Below are positions 7,295 to 13,931 of a DNA stretch of 16,353 nt, in pieces. The position numbers were made by a program, and so were the translations under genes. The stretch comes from an uncultured Clostridia bacterium. GTDB lineage: Bacteria; Bacillota; Clostridia; UBA1381. The stretch is taken from NCBI GenBank assembly GCA_934481375.1, contig CAKSPN010000023.1, forward strand, positions 1-16,353, in the 5' to 3' direction. Every line of letters starts with the position of its first letter. The first letter of the stretch is position 1. The notes under the pieces are model-generated. The model was not told the origin of the DNA and made no database searches. It worked only from the letters and a program-made list of their open reading frames with translations.

Positions 7295-8050
7295 CTATTG
7301 CGTATGCAGATACAGCCTTGACGGCGGAACGCCGTACTGCTTTTTGAATGCACGGCTGAAATATTTAACGTCACGAAATCCCGACTTTTCGGCAATCTCA
7401 TTTACCGTATAACCCCCTGCGGACAAAAGCTTTTCCGCATAGTTCAATTTTTTCATAATAATGTATTTAAGCGGTGTTGTTCCGTATTTTTCTGCAAACA
7501 ATTTGCGGAAATATGTATCGGACATATTTGCAAAGGACACCGCTTTGTCAATCGAAAAATCCTCTGCCGAATAATTGTTATCCATATATTCAACAGCGTT
7601 TTTAAATGACTTTGACATACTGCTTACGAAGCTGTTCTGCTGAATTTCCATGCTCTCAAGGATTTGGCACATAACAGCCAAAGCTCTGCAATATCTCCTT
7701 TCTTTATCATTCCATATATAATTCAGTTTATTAAACAATTCGTACATAATCTGCGGATTATCCGCCGTCAGATTATCAGCCTTTTCTTTGGAGTCAGATT
7801 TAAAATGTATCGCCAGTATTTCGTTTTCTTCGGGATATACCACATTGTACGAACAGTTTGCCGGCATAAAAAACACGTCGTTTGCATTTGATTTTATCTC
7901 CGTATTTCCGATTGTAAACACGGCATTTCCCCTGACACGGTAAACCAGCGCATGATACGGGCGTGCAGACACGCCGACTGCTGATGCACTCCACGATAAA
8001 TGTCTGACGTCTTTTATTTTTATGCTTACATTTTCGTTTAAGCCAAACAT
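7295..8050 (-). CDS. AraC family transcriptional regulator
   Basis: A 251-residue regulator. The N-terminal part (about 20-85) looks like a cupin-type sensing domain, with ARPYHALVYRVRG, FTIGNTEIKSNANDVFFMPAN and a following ILAIHF strand. The C-terminal about 100 residues are the AraC DNA-binding domain with two helix-turn-helix units, near 165-186 and 214-237, and the signature GFRDVKYFSRAFKKQYG (224-240). Start ATG 8050 has GGAGGGG 5 bases upstream. The gene is divergent from the EamA transporter, with repeats in the shared gap, so it probably controls that transporter. The cupin type often senses sugars or small ligands, but the inducer cannot be read from sequence. Confidence 0.9.
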   Translation of the reverse strand: MFGLNENVSIKIKDVRHLSWSASAVGVSARPYHALVYRVRGNAVFTIGNTEIKSNANDVFFMPANCSYNVVYPEENEILAIHFKSDSKEKADNLTADNPQIMYELFNKLNYIWNDKERRYCRALAVMCQILESMEIQQNSFVSSMSKSFKNAVEYMDNNYSAEDFSIDKAVSFANMSDTYFRKLFAEKYGTTPLKYIIMKKLNYAEKLLSAGGYTVNEIAEKSGFRDVKYFSRAFKKQYGVPPSRLYLHTQ

Positions 8051-8105
8051 AAAATCCCCTCCGCATTGTATTATATCAGAACAGTTATAAAAAGTCCACC
8101 TTTTG

Positions 8106-8146
8106 TTTTGTAATGTATGTTGTAATTTCGGATTTTGTGTTGTAAT
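8106..8146. promoter_or_regulatory. Three TTGTAAT direct repeats, likely AraC-type operator
   Basis: TTGTAAT occurs at 8108-8114, 8120-8126 and 8140-8146, all in the same orientation. The last two extend to TGTTGTAAT and the first to TTTTGTAAT. Centre spacings are 12 and 20 bases, about one and two helical turns. They lie between the divergent AraC regulator and EamA transporter genes. Confidence 0.6.
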
Positions 8147-8206
8147 ATGAGATGAATACGGACAATAGAGTTTTTATATAAATTGTGTTTTAGAGGGGAT
8201 AATGTT

Positions 8207-9043
8207 ATGTGGTGGATAATTGCAATAATATCAAGCGTATGCACGGTGGGGCAATCCGCAGTTACAAAGGCGGCGCCGACAAAAGATAAATCCGATTTGT
8301 CGCTTCGGTTTAACGCATTAAAAATCGGTGCGGCGTTTGTATTTTTTCTGCTGCTTTCAATTTACAAAATCAACTTCCATCTGCCTACCGTATTATTCGC
8401 CGCCGCATACGGCACGGCGCTGTTTTTCAGTACGGTATTCGGTTTTTTTGCGCTCAAAAACGGTTCTATGGCGCTGACGTCTTTAATCGTTTCATATTCG
8501 GTAATAATTCCGTGCTTTTTCGGCATTGTGTTTCTGCACGAGCCTGCAAGCTTTAACAGGCTTGTAGGACTTGTACTTCTTGTGCTTTCCATGTTTTTGC
8601 TGAAAAAGCGTTCGGACGGTGTAAGCATAAATAAAAAGTGGCTGTTTTGCGTAACGGTCACTTTTCTGTGCAACGGTATCTGTTCCGTTATTCAAAAAAC
8701 ACATCAGACATTATATCCGTCACTTTATTGCAATGAATTTATGCTTTTTTCATTAATGGTTTCTTTTGTTATCTTTTTGGCGCTATCCTTTGCTAAAAAG
8801 AGTAAAAAAAGTCCCGGAACGGCAAAATATGCTGTCGTTTCGGGAGTTTTACTGGGATTGGGAAACTATCTGACGCTGGTGCTTTTATCGGGTGTGGACG
8901 CATCTGTCCTGTTCCCCGTTATATCCGCTGCGTCAATGTTTCTGAACGTAATCATTTCAAGGTTGTGCTTTAAGGACAGACTCAATATCATTCAGATAGC
9001 AGGTATTATACTCGGAGTGTTCTCGGTTTTGCTCATCAAATAA
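8207..9043 (+). CDS. DMT superfamily EamA-type transporter
   Basis: A 278-residue integral membrane protein with about ten hydrophobic helices in two similar halves, the usual plan of drug/metabolite transporters. The first half ends with the typical IPCFFGIVFLHEP segment followed by RLVGLVLLVLSMFLL. The second half repeats this with ISAASMFLNVIISRLCF followed by the IIQIAGIILGVFSVLLI helix. Such proteins exchange or export small metabolites; the substrate is not predictable here. The ATG at 8207 is chosen because GAGGGG (8193-8198) lies 8 bases upstream; an in-frame TTG at 8183 has no such site. A TATAAA box (8177-8182) lacks a good -35, as expected if the upstream AraC regulator activates it. 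Confidence 0.88.
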   Translation: MWWIIAIISSVCTVGQSAVTKAAPTKDKSDLSLRFNALKIGAAFVFFLLLSIYKINFHLPTVLFAAAYGTALFFSTVFGFFALKNGSMALTSLIVSYSVIIPCFFGIVFLHEPASFNRLVGLVLLVLSMFLLKKRSDGVSINKKWLFCVTVTFLCNGICSVIQKTHQTLYPSLYCNEFMLFSLMVSFVIFLALSFAKKSKKSPGTAKYAVVSGVLLGLGNYLTLVLLSGVDASVLFPVISAASMFLNVIISRLCFKDRLNIIQIAGIILGVFSVLLIK

Positions 9044-9049
9044 AATATA

Positions 9050-10426
9050 CTATTCCACATCAATCGGATACTTACCGCTGAAACAGCCGTCGCAGAAGCC
9101 GCATTTTGCGTTCGGGATTATCTTTTTCAGATTTTCTATGCTTAAAAATCCAAGACTGTCGGCGCCGATTATTTCGCACATTTCGTCAAGCGTATGACCT
9201 GTAGCGATAAGCTGTTCTTTTGACGGCACATCCGTACCGAAATAGCACGGATACATAAACGGCGGTGCGGACGAGCGCACGTGAACCTCTTTTGCGCCGA
9301 ATTTACGCAAAAGCGCAACTATCCTTTTGGACGTTGTTCCGCGCACAACGGAGTCGTCCACCATAACGACTCTTTTTCCCTCTACCGTACTCCTCAATAC
9401 ATTAAGCTTTATTCTTACCGCATTTTCACGCATTGCCTGTGTAGGCTCGATAAACGTCCTGCCTATGTATTTGTTCTTTACAAAGCCAATGCCGTAAGGT
9501 ATACCCGTTTCACGGGCATATCCCATAGCGGCGGAAAGACCCGAATCGGGAACGCCTATTACTACGTCCGCATCAACGGGATATTCCTGTGCGAGATATT
9601 TTCCGGCAAGCATTCTCGAATCATGTGCGGACTGCCCCTCCAAAATCGAGTCGGGGCGTGCAAAATAGAGATATTCAAATATACACATAGTATGCGGATA
9701 TTTATTGGTATGCGTTTTTATTGATACCGCTTCGCCGTCCTTTACGACAACTATCTCACCCGGCTCAAGGTCACGCTCGTACCGTGCGCCCAATGTGTCA
9801 AGCGCACATGTTTCGGACGCAAACACAATCGCATCGCCTTTTCTGCCCATACAAAGAGGACGAAATCCCCATGGGTCACGGCAGGCAATGAGTTTTTGCG
9901 GACTCATTATCAAAAGCGAAAATGCGCCCGTCAGATTTTCGTATGATTTTTCAACCGCTTTTTCTATACTGCCCGAATTGATACGGTGCTTTGCGATTGT
10001 ATACGCTATCATTTCCGTATCGGTGGTTGTCTGGAAAATTGCACCGCCGCGGCTTAACTCACTTTCAAGCTCGCATTTATTGGGAATATTTCCGTTATGT
10101 GCAAGCGCAATCGTTCCTTTTATGTACCGCAGTACGAGCGGCTGGGCGTTTTCTCTCAAAGATTCTCCCGTAGTGGAATATCTTACATGACCGATAGCCA
10201 TATTTCCGTTGAGCTTATCGAGTATTTCGTTATTGAAAACCTCGTTCACAAGCCCCATGCCCTTATAATACGATATTTCACGGTTATTGTTTACCGCAAT
10301 ACCGCAGCTTTCCTGTCCTCTGTGCTGAAGTGCGTACAAGCCGTAATACACGGACTTTGCACACTCGCCCTTGGGATCGTATATTCCGAAAATACCGCAT
10401 TCTTCTCTGATTTTTCTGTCTGTCAT
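9050..10426 (-). CDS. purF: Amidophosphoribosyltransferase
   Basis: A 458-residue enzyme that catalyses the first committed step of purine synthesis, making phosphoribosylamine from PRPP and glutamine. A nine-residue propeptide precedes the nucleophile Cys10 of CGIFGIY. The glutaminase domain has LQHRGQES (33-40), GHVRYSTTG (79-87) and AHNGNI (109-114). The phosphoribosyltransferase domain has the PRPP loop VVMVDDSVVRGTTS (353-366). Cys248, Cys394, Cys445 and Cys448 match the four ligands of the [4Fe-4S] cluster in the Bacillus-type oxygen-labile enzyme; Cys442 is an extra nearby cysteine. The ATG at 10426 has AAAGG 8 bases upstream. The gene has its own promoter, and no other pur gene is in view. 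Confidence 0.97.
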   Translation of the reverse strand: MTDRKIREECGIFGIYDPKGECAKSVYYGLYALQHRGQESCGIAVNNNREISYYKGMGLVNEVFNNEILDKLNGNMAIGHVRYSTTGESLRENAQPLVLRYIKGTIALAHNGNIPNKCELESELSRGGAIFQTTTDTEMIAYTIAKHRINSGSIEKAVEKSYENLTGAFSLLIMSPQKLIACRDPWGFRPLCMGRKGDAIVFASETCALDTLGARYERDLEPGEIVVVKDGEAVSIKTHTNKYPHTMCIFEYLYFARPDSILEGQSAHDSRMLAGKYLAQEYPVDADVVIGVPDSGLSAAMGYARETGIPYGIGFVKNKYIGRTFIEPTQAMRENAVRIKLNVLRSTVEGKRVVMVDDSVVRGTTSKRIVALLRKFGAKEVHVRSSAPPFMYPCYFGTDVPSKEQLIATGHTLDEMCEIIGADSLGFLSIENLKKIIPNAKCGFCDGCFSGKYPIDVE

Positions 10427-10468
10427 ATGATTTTACCTTTCATTACGGGATAAATACTGTACGTAATT

Positions 10469-10497
10469 ATTATATAATATAACGTTTGCAAAGTCAA
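10469..10497 (-). promoter_or_regulatory. Sigma-A promoter of purF
   Basis: On the minus strand TTGACT (10497-10492), 17 bases, TATAAT (10474-10469). The leader would be only about 36 bases, leaving no room for a purine riboswitch. Confidence 0.85.
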
Positions 10498-10520
10498 TTT
10501 TATTATCACGGCAAATTAAA

Positions 10521-10560
10521 CAAAAAAAAGACGGCAAAACAAAATTTGTTTTGCCGTCTT
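10521..10560 (-). terminator. Terminator of the sigH/zinc-ribbon operon
   Basis: A near-continuous inverted repeat, AAGACGGCAAAACAAA (10528-10543) with its complement at 10545-10560. On the minus strand it ends in a run of eight T. It separates the zinc-ribbon gene from the purF promoter. Confidence 0.92.
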
Positions 10561-10574
10561 AGCAAAAATCTATA

Positions 10575-10853
10575 TCAGTTATTTTCGCTCATACTTGCAA
10601 AGCATTCGCTGCAATATACGGGTCTGTCGTGTCTGGGTTCAAAAGGAACCTTGTCCACCTTTCCGCAGTTTGCGCAAACGATTTCAAACATTTCCTTGTT
10701 TCCTTTTGCGCTGTTCTTTCTTGCCTGACGGCAGTCCTTACAGCGTAAAGGCTCGTTCTGAAATCCCTTTTCGGCATAAAACTCCTGTTCCCCTGCGGAG
10801 AATATAAATTCCTTACCGCAATCCTTACATACCAGTGTCTTGTCTTCGTACAT
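10575..10853 (-). CDS. Double zinc-ribbon protein
   Basis: A 92-residue protein built of two zinc ribbons. The first has CKDC (9-12) and CKDC (38-41); the second has CANC (60-63) and CSEC (81-84). The first half, with KEFIFSAGEQEFYAEKGF and the PLRCKDCR motif, matches the small probable zinc-ribbon proteins (zf_Tbcl type) common in clostridia. Their function is unknown; nucleic-acid or protein binding is plausible. The second half resembles the CxxC-x17-CxxC ribbon often found attached to it. The ATG at 10853 has GAGGT upstream. It follows sigH by 45 bases without a terminator, so the two genes probably share the sigH promoter. Confidence 0.85.
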   Translation of the reverse strand: MYEDKTLVCKDCGKEFIFSAGEQEFYAEKGFQNEPLRCKDCRQARKNSAKGNKEMFEIVCANCGKVDKVPFEPRHDRPVYCSECFASMSENN

Positions 10854-10898
10854 TTTTCTTACCTCACTTTGATATTTTACCCTGTTTCTCCTTGCAGA

Positions 10899-11546
10899 TT
10901 ACCCCGATGTATGCAGACCGCAGAAAATGTCTTTGTTCTTCCTCATTCTGCGCTTTATGCGCTGCATTGCATTGTCCACGGACTTTTCATCTCTGCCTAT
11001 CTGCCGTGCTATTTCCCTGTAGCTTTCGCCGTCGAGAAATTTTGAAAGCACCGTTGCTTCAAGACTGCTCAGTTCTCTGCTTATCCTATACTCCATATCA
11101 TTTTTATTCTCACGGTCAATCAATATATCTTCCGGATTTCGGGAATTATCGGAAACGGTGAATACCGGAAACACAGATGTACCGTCTTTCTCGTCAGATT
11201 GTTTATCAAGCGAAACGTAAGAATTCAGCGGAAGATGCTTTTTTCGCAGAGCCGCCGTTATTGCGGCAGAGAGGCGATTGTCCACACATCGCTTCGCAAA
11301 TGCCGCAAAATGCGGGCATTTTTCTGCGTCAAACTCCTTTACTGCGGAATACAATCCCAGCCGCCGCTCCTGCATAACATCGTTTTCCTCCGCACCGACA
11401 AGAAACTTCGTTTCCTTTTTCGGACGGACGAGATGTCTGTATCTGAAAAATATTTCCTCCCACGCACCTGAACTGCCGTTTTTTGCGGCATTTATCAGCT
11501 CCTCGTCGGAAACCTCCCCAAACACTTCAGGCTTTAGTCCGGTCAC
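10899..11546 (-). CDS. sigH: RNA polymerase sigma-H-like sporulation sigma factor
   Basis: A 215-residue sigma-70-family protein. Region 2 spans about 14-110 and contains VGAEENDVMQERRLGLYSAVKEFD and the very characteristic RKKHLPLNSYVSLDK (101-115) of SigH. Region 4 (about 155-205) has LSSLEATVLSKFLDGESYREIA followed by the helix-turn-helix KSVDNAMQRIKRRM. SigH drives early sporulation genes. The start is GTG (11546) with AAGGAA about 10 bases upstream. Region 2 departs from the usual pattern: QERRLGL instead of QEGMIGL, RPKKETKF before the conserved FLVGA, and CVDNRLSAAIT where family members usually have CI-RQIITAI. It is therefore either a divergent SigH or a close paralogue. The neighbouring zinc-ribbon gene is downstream. 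Confidence 0.85.
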   Translation of the reverse strand: MTGLKPEVFGEVSDEELINAAKNGSSGAWEEIFFRYRHLVRPKKETKFLVGAEENDVMQERRLGLYSAVKEFDAEKCPHFAAFAKRCVDNRLSAAITAALRKKHLPLNSYVSLDKQSDEKDGTSVFPVFTVSDNSRNPEDILIDRENKNDMEYRISRELSSLEATVLSKFLDGESYREIARQIGRDEKSVDNAMQRIKRRMRKNKDIFCGLHTSG

Positions 11547-11582
11547 TGAAATTATCTTCCTTTCTGATATAAGTACATATTA

Positions 11583-11611
11583 ATTATACCATTCCATAAT
11601 GTTCTTGTCAA
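11583..11611 (-). promoter_or_regulatory. Consensus sigma-A promoter of sigH
   Basis: On the minus strand TTGACA (11611-11606), 17 bases, TATAAT (11588-11583): an exact match to both hexamers. Predicted start near 11576, about 30 bases before the GTG. Confidence 0.92.
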
Positions 11612-11685
11612 GGAAATTTTTGTTATTTTAAACAATTGTACAAAATAAACACCCGATTTTTGTTGCATTTTTCACAATACGAGCC

Positions 11686-11695
11686 TTTTCGACAA
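11686..11695 (-). promoter_or_regulatory. Possible Spo0A box upstream of sigH
   Basis: On the minus strand TTGTCGAAAA contains TGTCGAA, the core of the Spo0A-binding box. It lies about 110 bases upstream of the predicted sigH start, between a terminator and the promoter. The short motif can occur by chance. Confidence 0.35.
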
Positions 11696-11759
11696 GAAAA
11701 TATTGGCTGATTTTGGATAAAGTGCTATATCGGCTTTTTTTTGCAAACACACAAAAAGA

Positions 11760-11795
11760 CGATGTAAAAAATGATTTTTTACATCGCTTTTTTTT
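11760..11795. terminator. Terminator-like hairpin upstream of sigH
   Basis: A perfect 12-bp stem CGATGTAAAAAA/TTTTTTACATCG (11760-11771, 11775-11786) with a TGA loop. It is followed by C and eight T on the plus strand, and by TCTTTTTG on the minus strand. On the minus strand it comes 7 bases after a stop codon that ends a possible gene tail. Confidence 0.8.
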
Positions 11796-11874
11796 ACCCA
11801 ATCTTCCCAATCAATACCTCGCCGATCTTTCTTGCAAAACACAGCGCATCAAACAATGCCTCATTCGGAATTTT
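11794..11874 (-). pseudogene. Possible 3' tail of a disrupted minus-strand gene
   Basis: On the minus strand an open stretch of 26 codons ends FARKIGEVLIGKIG and a TAA at 11796-11794, directly before a terminator hairpin. The tail has protein-like composition, and its open frame stops being meaningful where the IS30 relic begins (about 11877). I read it as the end of a gene whose front was lost when the insertion element arrived. It could instead be chance. No family is recognised. Confidence 0.3.
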
Positions 11875-11876
11875 GT

Positions 11877-12128
11877 TCAGAGTTTGCGCAATTCAAAGAA
11901 TTGGAAAAAGAACTTAATACCACGGTGTATTTCGCAGACCCACATTCGCCATGGCAAAGAGGGACAAATGAAAATACAAATGGATTATTACGTTTCTTTT
12001 TCAGCAAAGGTATGGATTTCAGAGATATTTCAGATGAAGAGATACATCATGTCGTTGATTTAATCAACAACAGACCCAAATTGTGTCTCAATCTGAAATC
12101 TCCTGCTGAAATATTGCACTTGACTTGA
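11877..12128 (+). pseudogene. 3' fragment of an IS30-family transposase
   Basis: The plus-strand frame from about 11877 encodes the last 84 or so residues of an IS30-family DDE transposase: SEFAQF near the start, then VYFADPHSPWQRGTNENTNG, then ISDEEIHHVVDLINNRP and a SPAEILHL C-terminus, ending in TGA at 12126. The full proteins are well over 300 residues and carry an N-terminal helix-turn-helix plus two catalytic aspartates. Both are missing; only the final catalytic glutamate (in NENTNG) remains. There is no ribosome-binding site or start that would make a functional product. The retained frame is intact, so the deletion may be fairly recent. Inverted terminal repeats were not found. Confidence 0.85.
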
Positions 12129-12160
12129 CAATCTACCCGATGCCCTCATCGCCCCGTGAT

Positions 12161-12195
12161 TTTATTCTTTATCTTCCCGCAATTTATTCTTTATC
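12161..12195. repeat. Short tandem repeat at the end of the ribbon-helix-helix gene
   Basis: TTTATTCTTTATC occurs at 12161-12173 and again at 12183-12195, 22 bases apart. The second copy contains the stop codon of the minus-strand small gene, so the first copy looks like a duplicated 3' end. Confidence 0.6.
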
Positions 12196-12354
12196 CTTAG
12201 GGAGATTTTCCAATGCGTATTCACAGCACTGCACCACAACCTGGTTAAATGATATATCCTTTTCACCTGCAAGTTTTGATATTCTTTCTATTAAATCATC
12301 AGGCATTCTTATAGTTCTGTTTGAGCTTGTTGTCTTTTTGATTATAAAATCCAT
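12184..12354 (-). CDS. Small ribbon-helix-helix (Arc/CopG-like) protein
   Basis: A 56-residue protein read on the minus strand from ATG 12354, with AGAGGGG (12363-12369) 8 bases upstream. After a short basic start (MDFIIKKTTSSNR) comes a single beta strand, TIRMPDDL (14-21), and two helices, LIERISKLAGEKD and SFNQVVVQCCEYALENL. This is the Arc/MetJ/CopG ribbon-helix-helix plan, in which dimers bind DNA through the strand. Such small proteins often repress their own promoter or act as antitoxins. No partner toxin overlaps or follows it; downstream on the same strand is only the antisense of the IS30 relic. The nearest other gene is the divergent small membrane protein at 12550. Confidence 0.75.
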   Translation of the reverse strand: MDFIIKKTTSSNRTIRMPDDLIERISKLAGEKDISFNQVVVQCCEYALENLPKDKE

Positions 12355-12482
12355 ACTATTCGCCCCTCTCGTTAGTATTATTTTACATTATTTTTGCCTT
12401 TTGGGATATATTCAAAACCGCAAGCAACACTTTTATCATAAATTACATTAAGTTTTATTTTTGTTTTAATACTAATATTTAG

Positions 12483-12511
12483 TTGCAATAATTAAATATA
12501 TATGATATAAT
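12483..12511 (+). promoter_or_regulatory. Sigma-A promoter of the small membrane protein gene
   Basis: TTGCAA (12483-12488), 17-base spacer, TATAAT (12506-12511), with TGA just before the -10 giving an extended -10 element. The 195-base gap 12355-12549 also holds the start region of the divergent ribbon-helix-helix gene. Confidence 0.8.
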
Positions 12512-12549
12512 GCAATATAATATATATTTACATATTAAGGAGAATTTAT

Positions 12550-12858
12550 ATGCCGTTCAAAAACAAACACAGAAAGCCTTTTAAATTGACTTGTGCCAAG
12601 TCGTTTATTATTGCCGCCGTATGCGCTGCGTCAGGGGGGTATCTGGAGGAGCTGGCAGACAAAATATTTGCACACGATGTACCTATAGGCACAATTACAA
12701 CCGCAACAAAAACTACTATTCTTTACGGAACATCAAACCTTCAAAAAATCCTTATAGACATTTGCGACTTGGTTCGCTTGATTTGTCTGATTGCCGTTTT
12801 TGTATTTTTAAATATGGGATTTATATTACTTCTTAATAAACGCAACCCTCCCGAATGA
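12550..12858 (+). CDS. Unrecognised small membrane protein
   Basis: A 102-residue protein with a good AAGGAGA ribbon-binding site (12537-12543) before ATG 12550 and a consensus promoter upstream. The N-terminus is strongly basic (KNKHRKPFKL), followed by a first hydrophobic segment at about 15-30. A middle region is rich in Thr and Ile (PIGTITTATKTTILYG), and a long second hydrophobic segment lies at about 75-95 before a basic end. Two membrane helices with the central loop outside is the likely topology. I do not recognise the family. Its codon use and AT-rich setting differ from the housekeeping neighbours, and it sits beside an IS relic, so recent acquisition is likely. Its stop lies just before the birA promoter. 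Confidence 0.7.
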   Translation: MPFKNKHRKPFKLTCAKSFIIAAVCAASGGYLEELADKIFAHDVPIGTITTATKTTILYGTSNLQKILIDICDLVRLICLIAVFVFLNMGFILLLNKRNPPE

Positions 12859-12863
12859 TTTGC

Positions 12864-12892
12864 TTGATTTTCTGTCCGAAAAGCTATATAAT
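12864..12892 (+). promoter_or_regulatory. Sigma-A promoter of birA
   Basis: TTGATT (12864-12869), 17-base spacer, TATAAT (12887-12892). Predicted start near 12899, almost at the AAAGGA ribosome-binding site (12900-12905), so the leader is very short. Confidence 0.82.
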
Positions 12893-12914
12893 AGTAGCGA
12901 AAGGACTTGATAGC

Positions 12915-13871
12915 TTGAAAACCAAAATTCTCGATATGCTAAAAACCTCGGACGGCTATGTTTCGGGCGAAAAAATAAGCTCCGCTCTTGACATTTCACG
13001 CACGGCGGTATGGAAGCACATAAAAAATCTAAGAAAAGACGGATATATAATTCAATCGGTGACAAACAAGGGTTACAAACTTGTTTCCTCGCCCGACATA
13101 CTTGACGCCAATACGATAAAAAGCAAACTCAGCACCGAATTTATCGGCAGAAACATTATAATATTTGACGAAACCGACTCCACCAACGCACAGGCAAAAA
13201 AGGACAGTTCCGCACCCGAGGGAACCGTTTTTATTGCGGAGGTGCAAAAAAGCGGCAGAGGACGGCTCGGCAGAAACTGGGAGTCGCCGAGGGGTGCGGG
13301 AATATGGCACAGCATTTTATTAAAACCCGACATTCCCCTTGCGGACGTATCGCAAATAACGCTTGCCGCAGGACTTGCGGTATGCCGTGCGCTGGGCGGC
13401 GGCGCAAAAATAAAATGGCCCAACGATATTGTTATAGGCACAAAAAAGGTATGCGGAATACTCACCGAAATGTCGGCTGAAACGGACAGAATAAACTACG
13501 TTGTATGCGGTATCGGCATAAACGTGAACACGGAGTCGTTCCCCTCCGATATTGCCGAAAAAGCCACTTCATTGCGCATAGAATACGGGCATATGTTTGA
13601 CCGATGCGAAATAATCGCACGCTTTTTAAACGAGTTTGAGGACATATACAAGACCTTTTCCGCACACGGTCTTTCGGCAATTCTTGACGAATACAAAGCG
13701 CACTGCATAACACTCGGACGTGAAGTCCGTGTCATTATGCACAACGAGAGCGTCTGCGGCACGGCTCACGGCATTGCACCCGACGGCTCGCTTATAATCC
13801 GCACCGAAAACGGCGATATTTCCGTCAGTTCCGGCGAGGTCAGCGTTCGGGGGATTTACGGATATATATGA
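12915..13871 (+). CDS. birA: Biotin-protein ligase / biotin operon repressor BirA
   Basis: A 318-residue bifunctional protein that joins biotin to carboxylase carrier proteins through biotinyl-AMP, and whose N-terminal domain can repress biotin genes. The winged helix is at 1-60 (KISSALDISRTAVWKHIKNL). The catalytic domain has ETDSTNAQAK (86-95), SGRGRLGRNWESP (113-125) for biotin and ATP, KWPNDI (167-172) with the catalytic lysine nearby, CGILTE (180-185) and GIGINVN (199-205). A small C-terminal SH3-like domain ends the chain. The TTG at 12915 is used because AAAGGA lies 9 bases upstream and the promoter itself covers the upstream in-frame ATG (12855). No biotin-synthesis genes are nearby. 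Confidence 0.93.
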   Translation: MKTKILDMLKTSDGYVSGEKISSALDISRTAVWKHIKNLRKDGYIIQSVTNKGYKLVSSPDILDANTIKSKLSTEFIGRNIIIFDETDSTNAQAKKDSSAPEGTVFIAEVQKSGRGRLGRNWESPRGAGIWHSILLKPDIPLADVSQITLAAGLAVCRALGGGAKIKWPNDIVIGTKKVCGILTEMSAETDRINYVVCGIGINVNTESFPSDIAEKATSLRIEYGHMFDRCEIIARFLNEFEDIYKTFSAHGLSAILDEYKAHCITLGREVRVIMHNESVCGTAHGIAPDGSLIIRTENGDISVSSGEVSVRGIYGYI

Positions 13872-13897
13872 TGTTTTTGTGAACAAATTGTAAAATG

Positions 13898-13924
13898 TTA
13901 GCACTCACGGCTGTTGAGTGCTAA
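13898..13924. promoter_or_regulatory. CIRCE operator (HrcA-binding site)
   Basis: TTAGCACTC-N9-GAGTGCTAA is an exact match to the CIRCE inverted repeat, 27 bases, placed between birA and htpG. HrcA binds this site and represses heat-shock genes until stress removes it. Confidence 0.95.
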
Positions 13925-13931
13925 TTTTATA

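Noticed and set aside
10427..10468. A purine riboswitch before purF
   Set aside because: The predicted leader is only about 36 bases and no aptamer-like structure is seen.
11713..12063. A 116-codon plus-strand frame across the islet
   Set aside because: It overlaps the transposase relic in another frame, crosses a terminator hairpin and has no recognisable features.
12125..12153. TTGACA at the end of the transposase relic as an outward promoter
   Set aside because: No -10-like sequence follows at a workable distance.
12125..12451. A 108-codon plus-strand frame after the transposase relic
   Set aside because: It runs opposite the small ribbon-helix-helix gene, which has a good ribosome-binding site and a recognisable fold.
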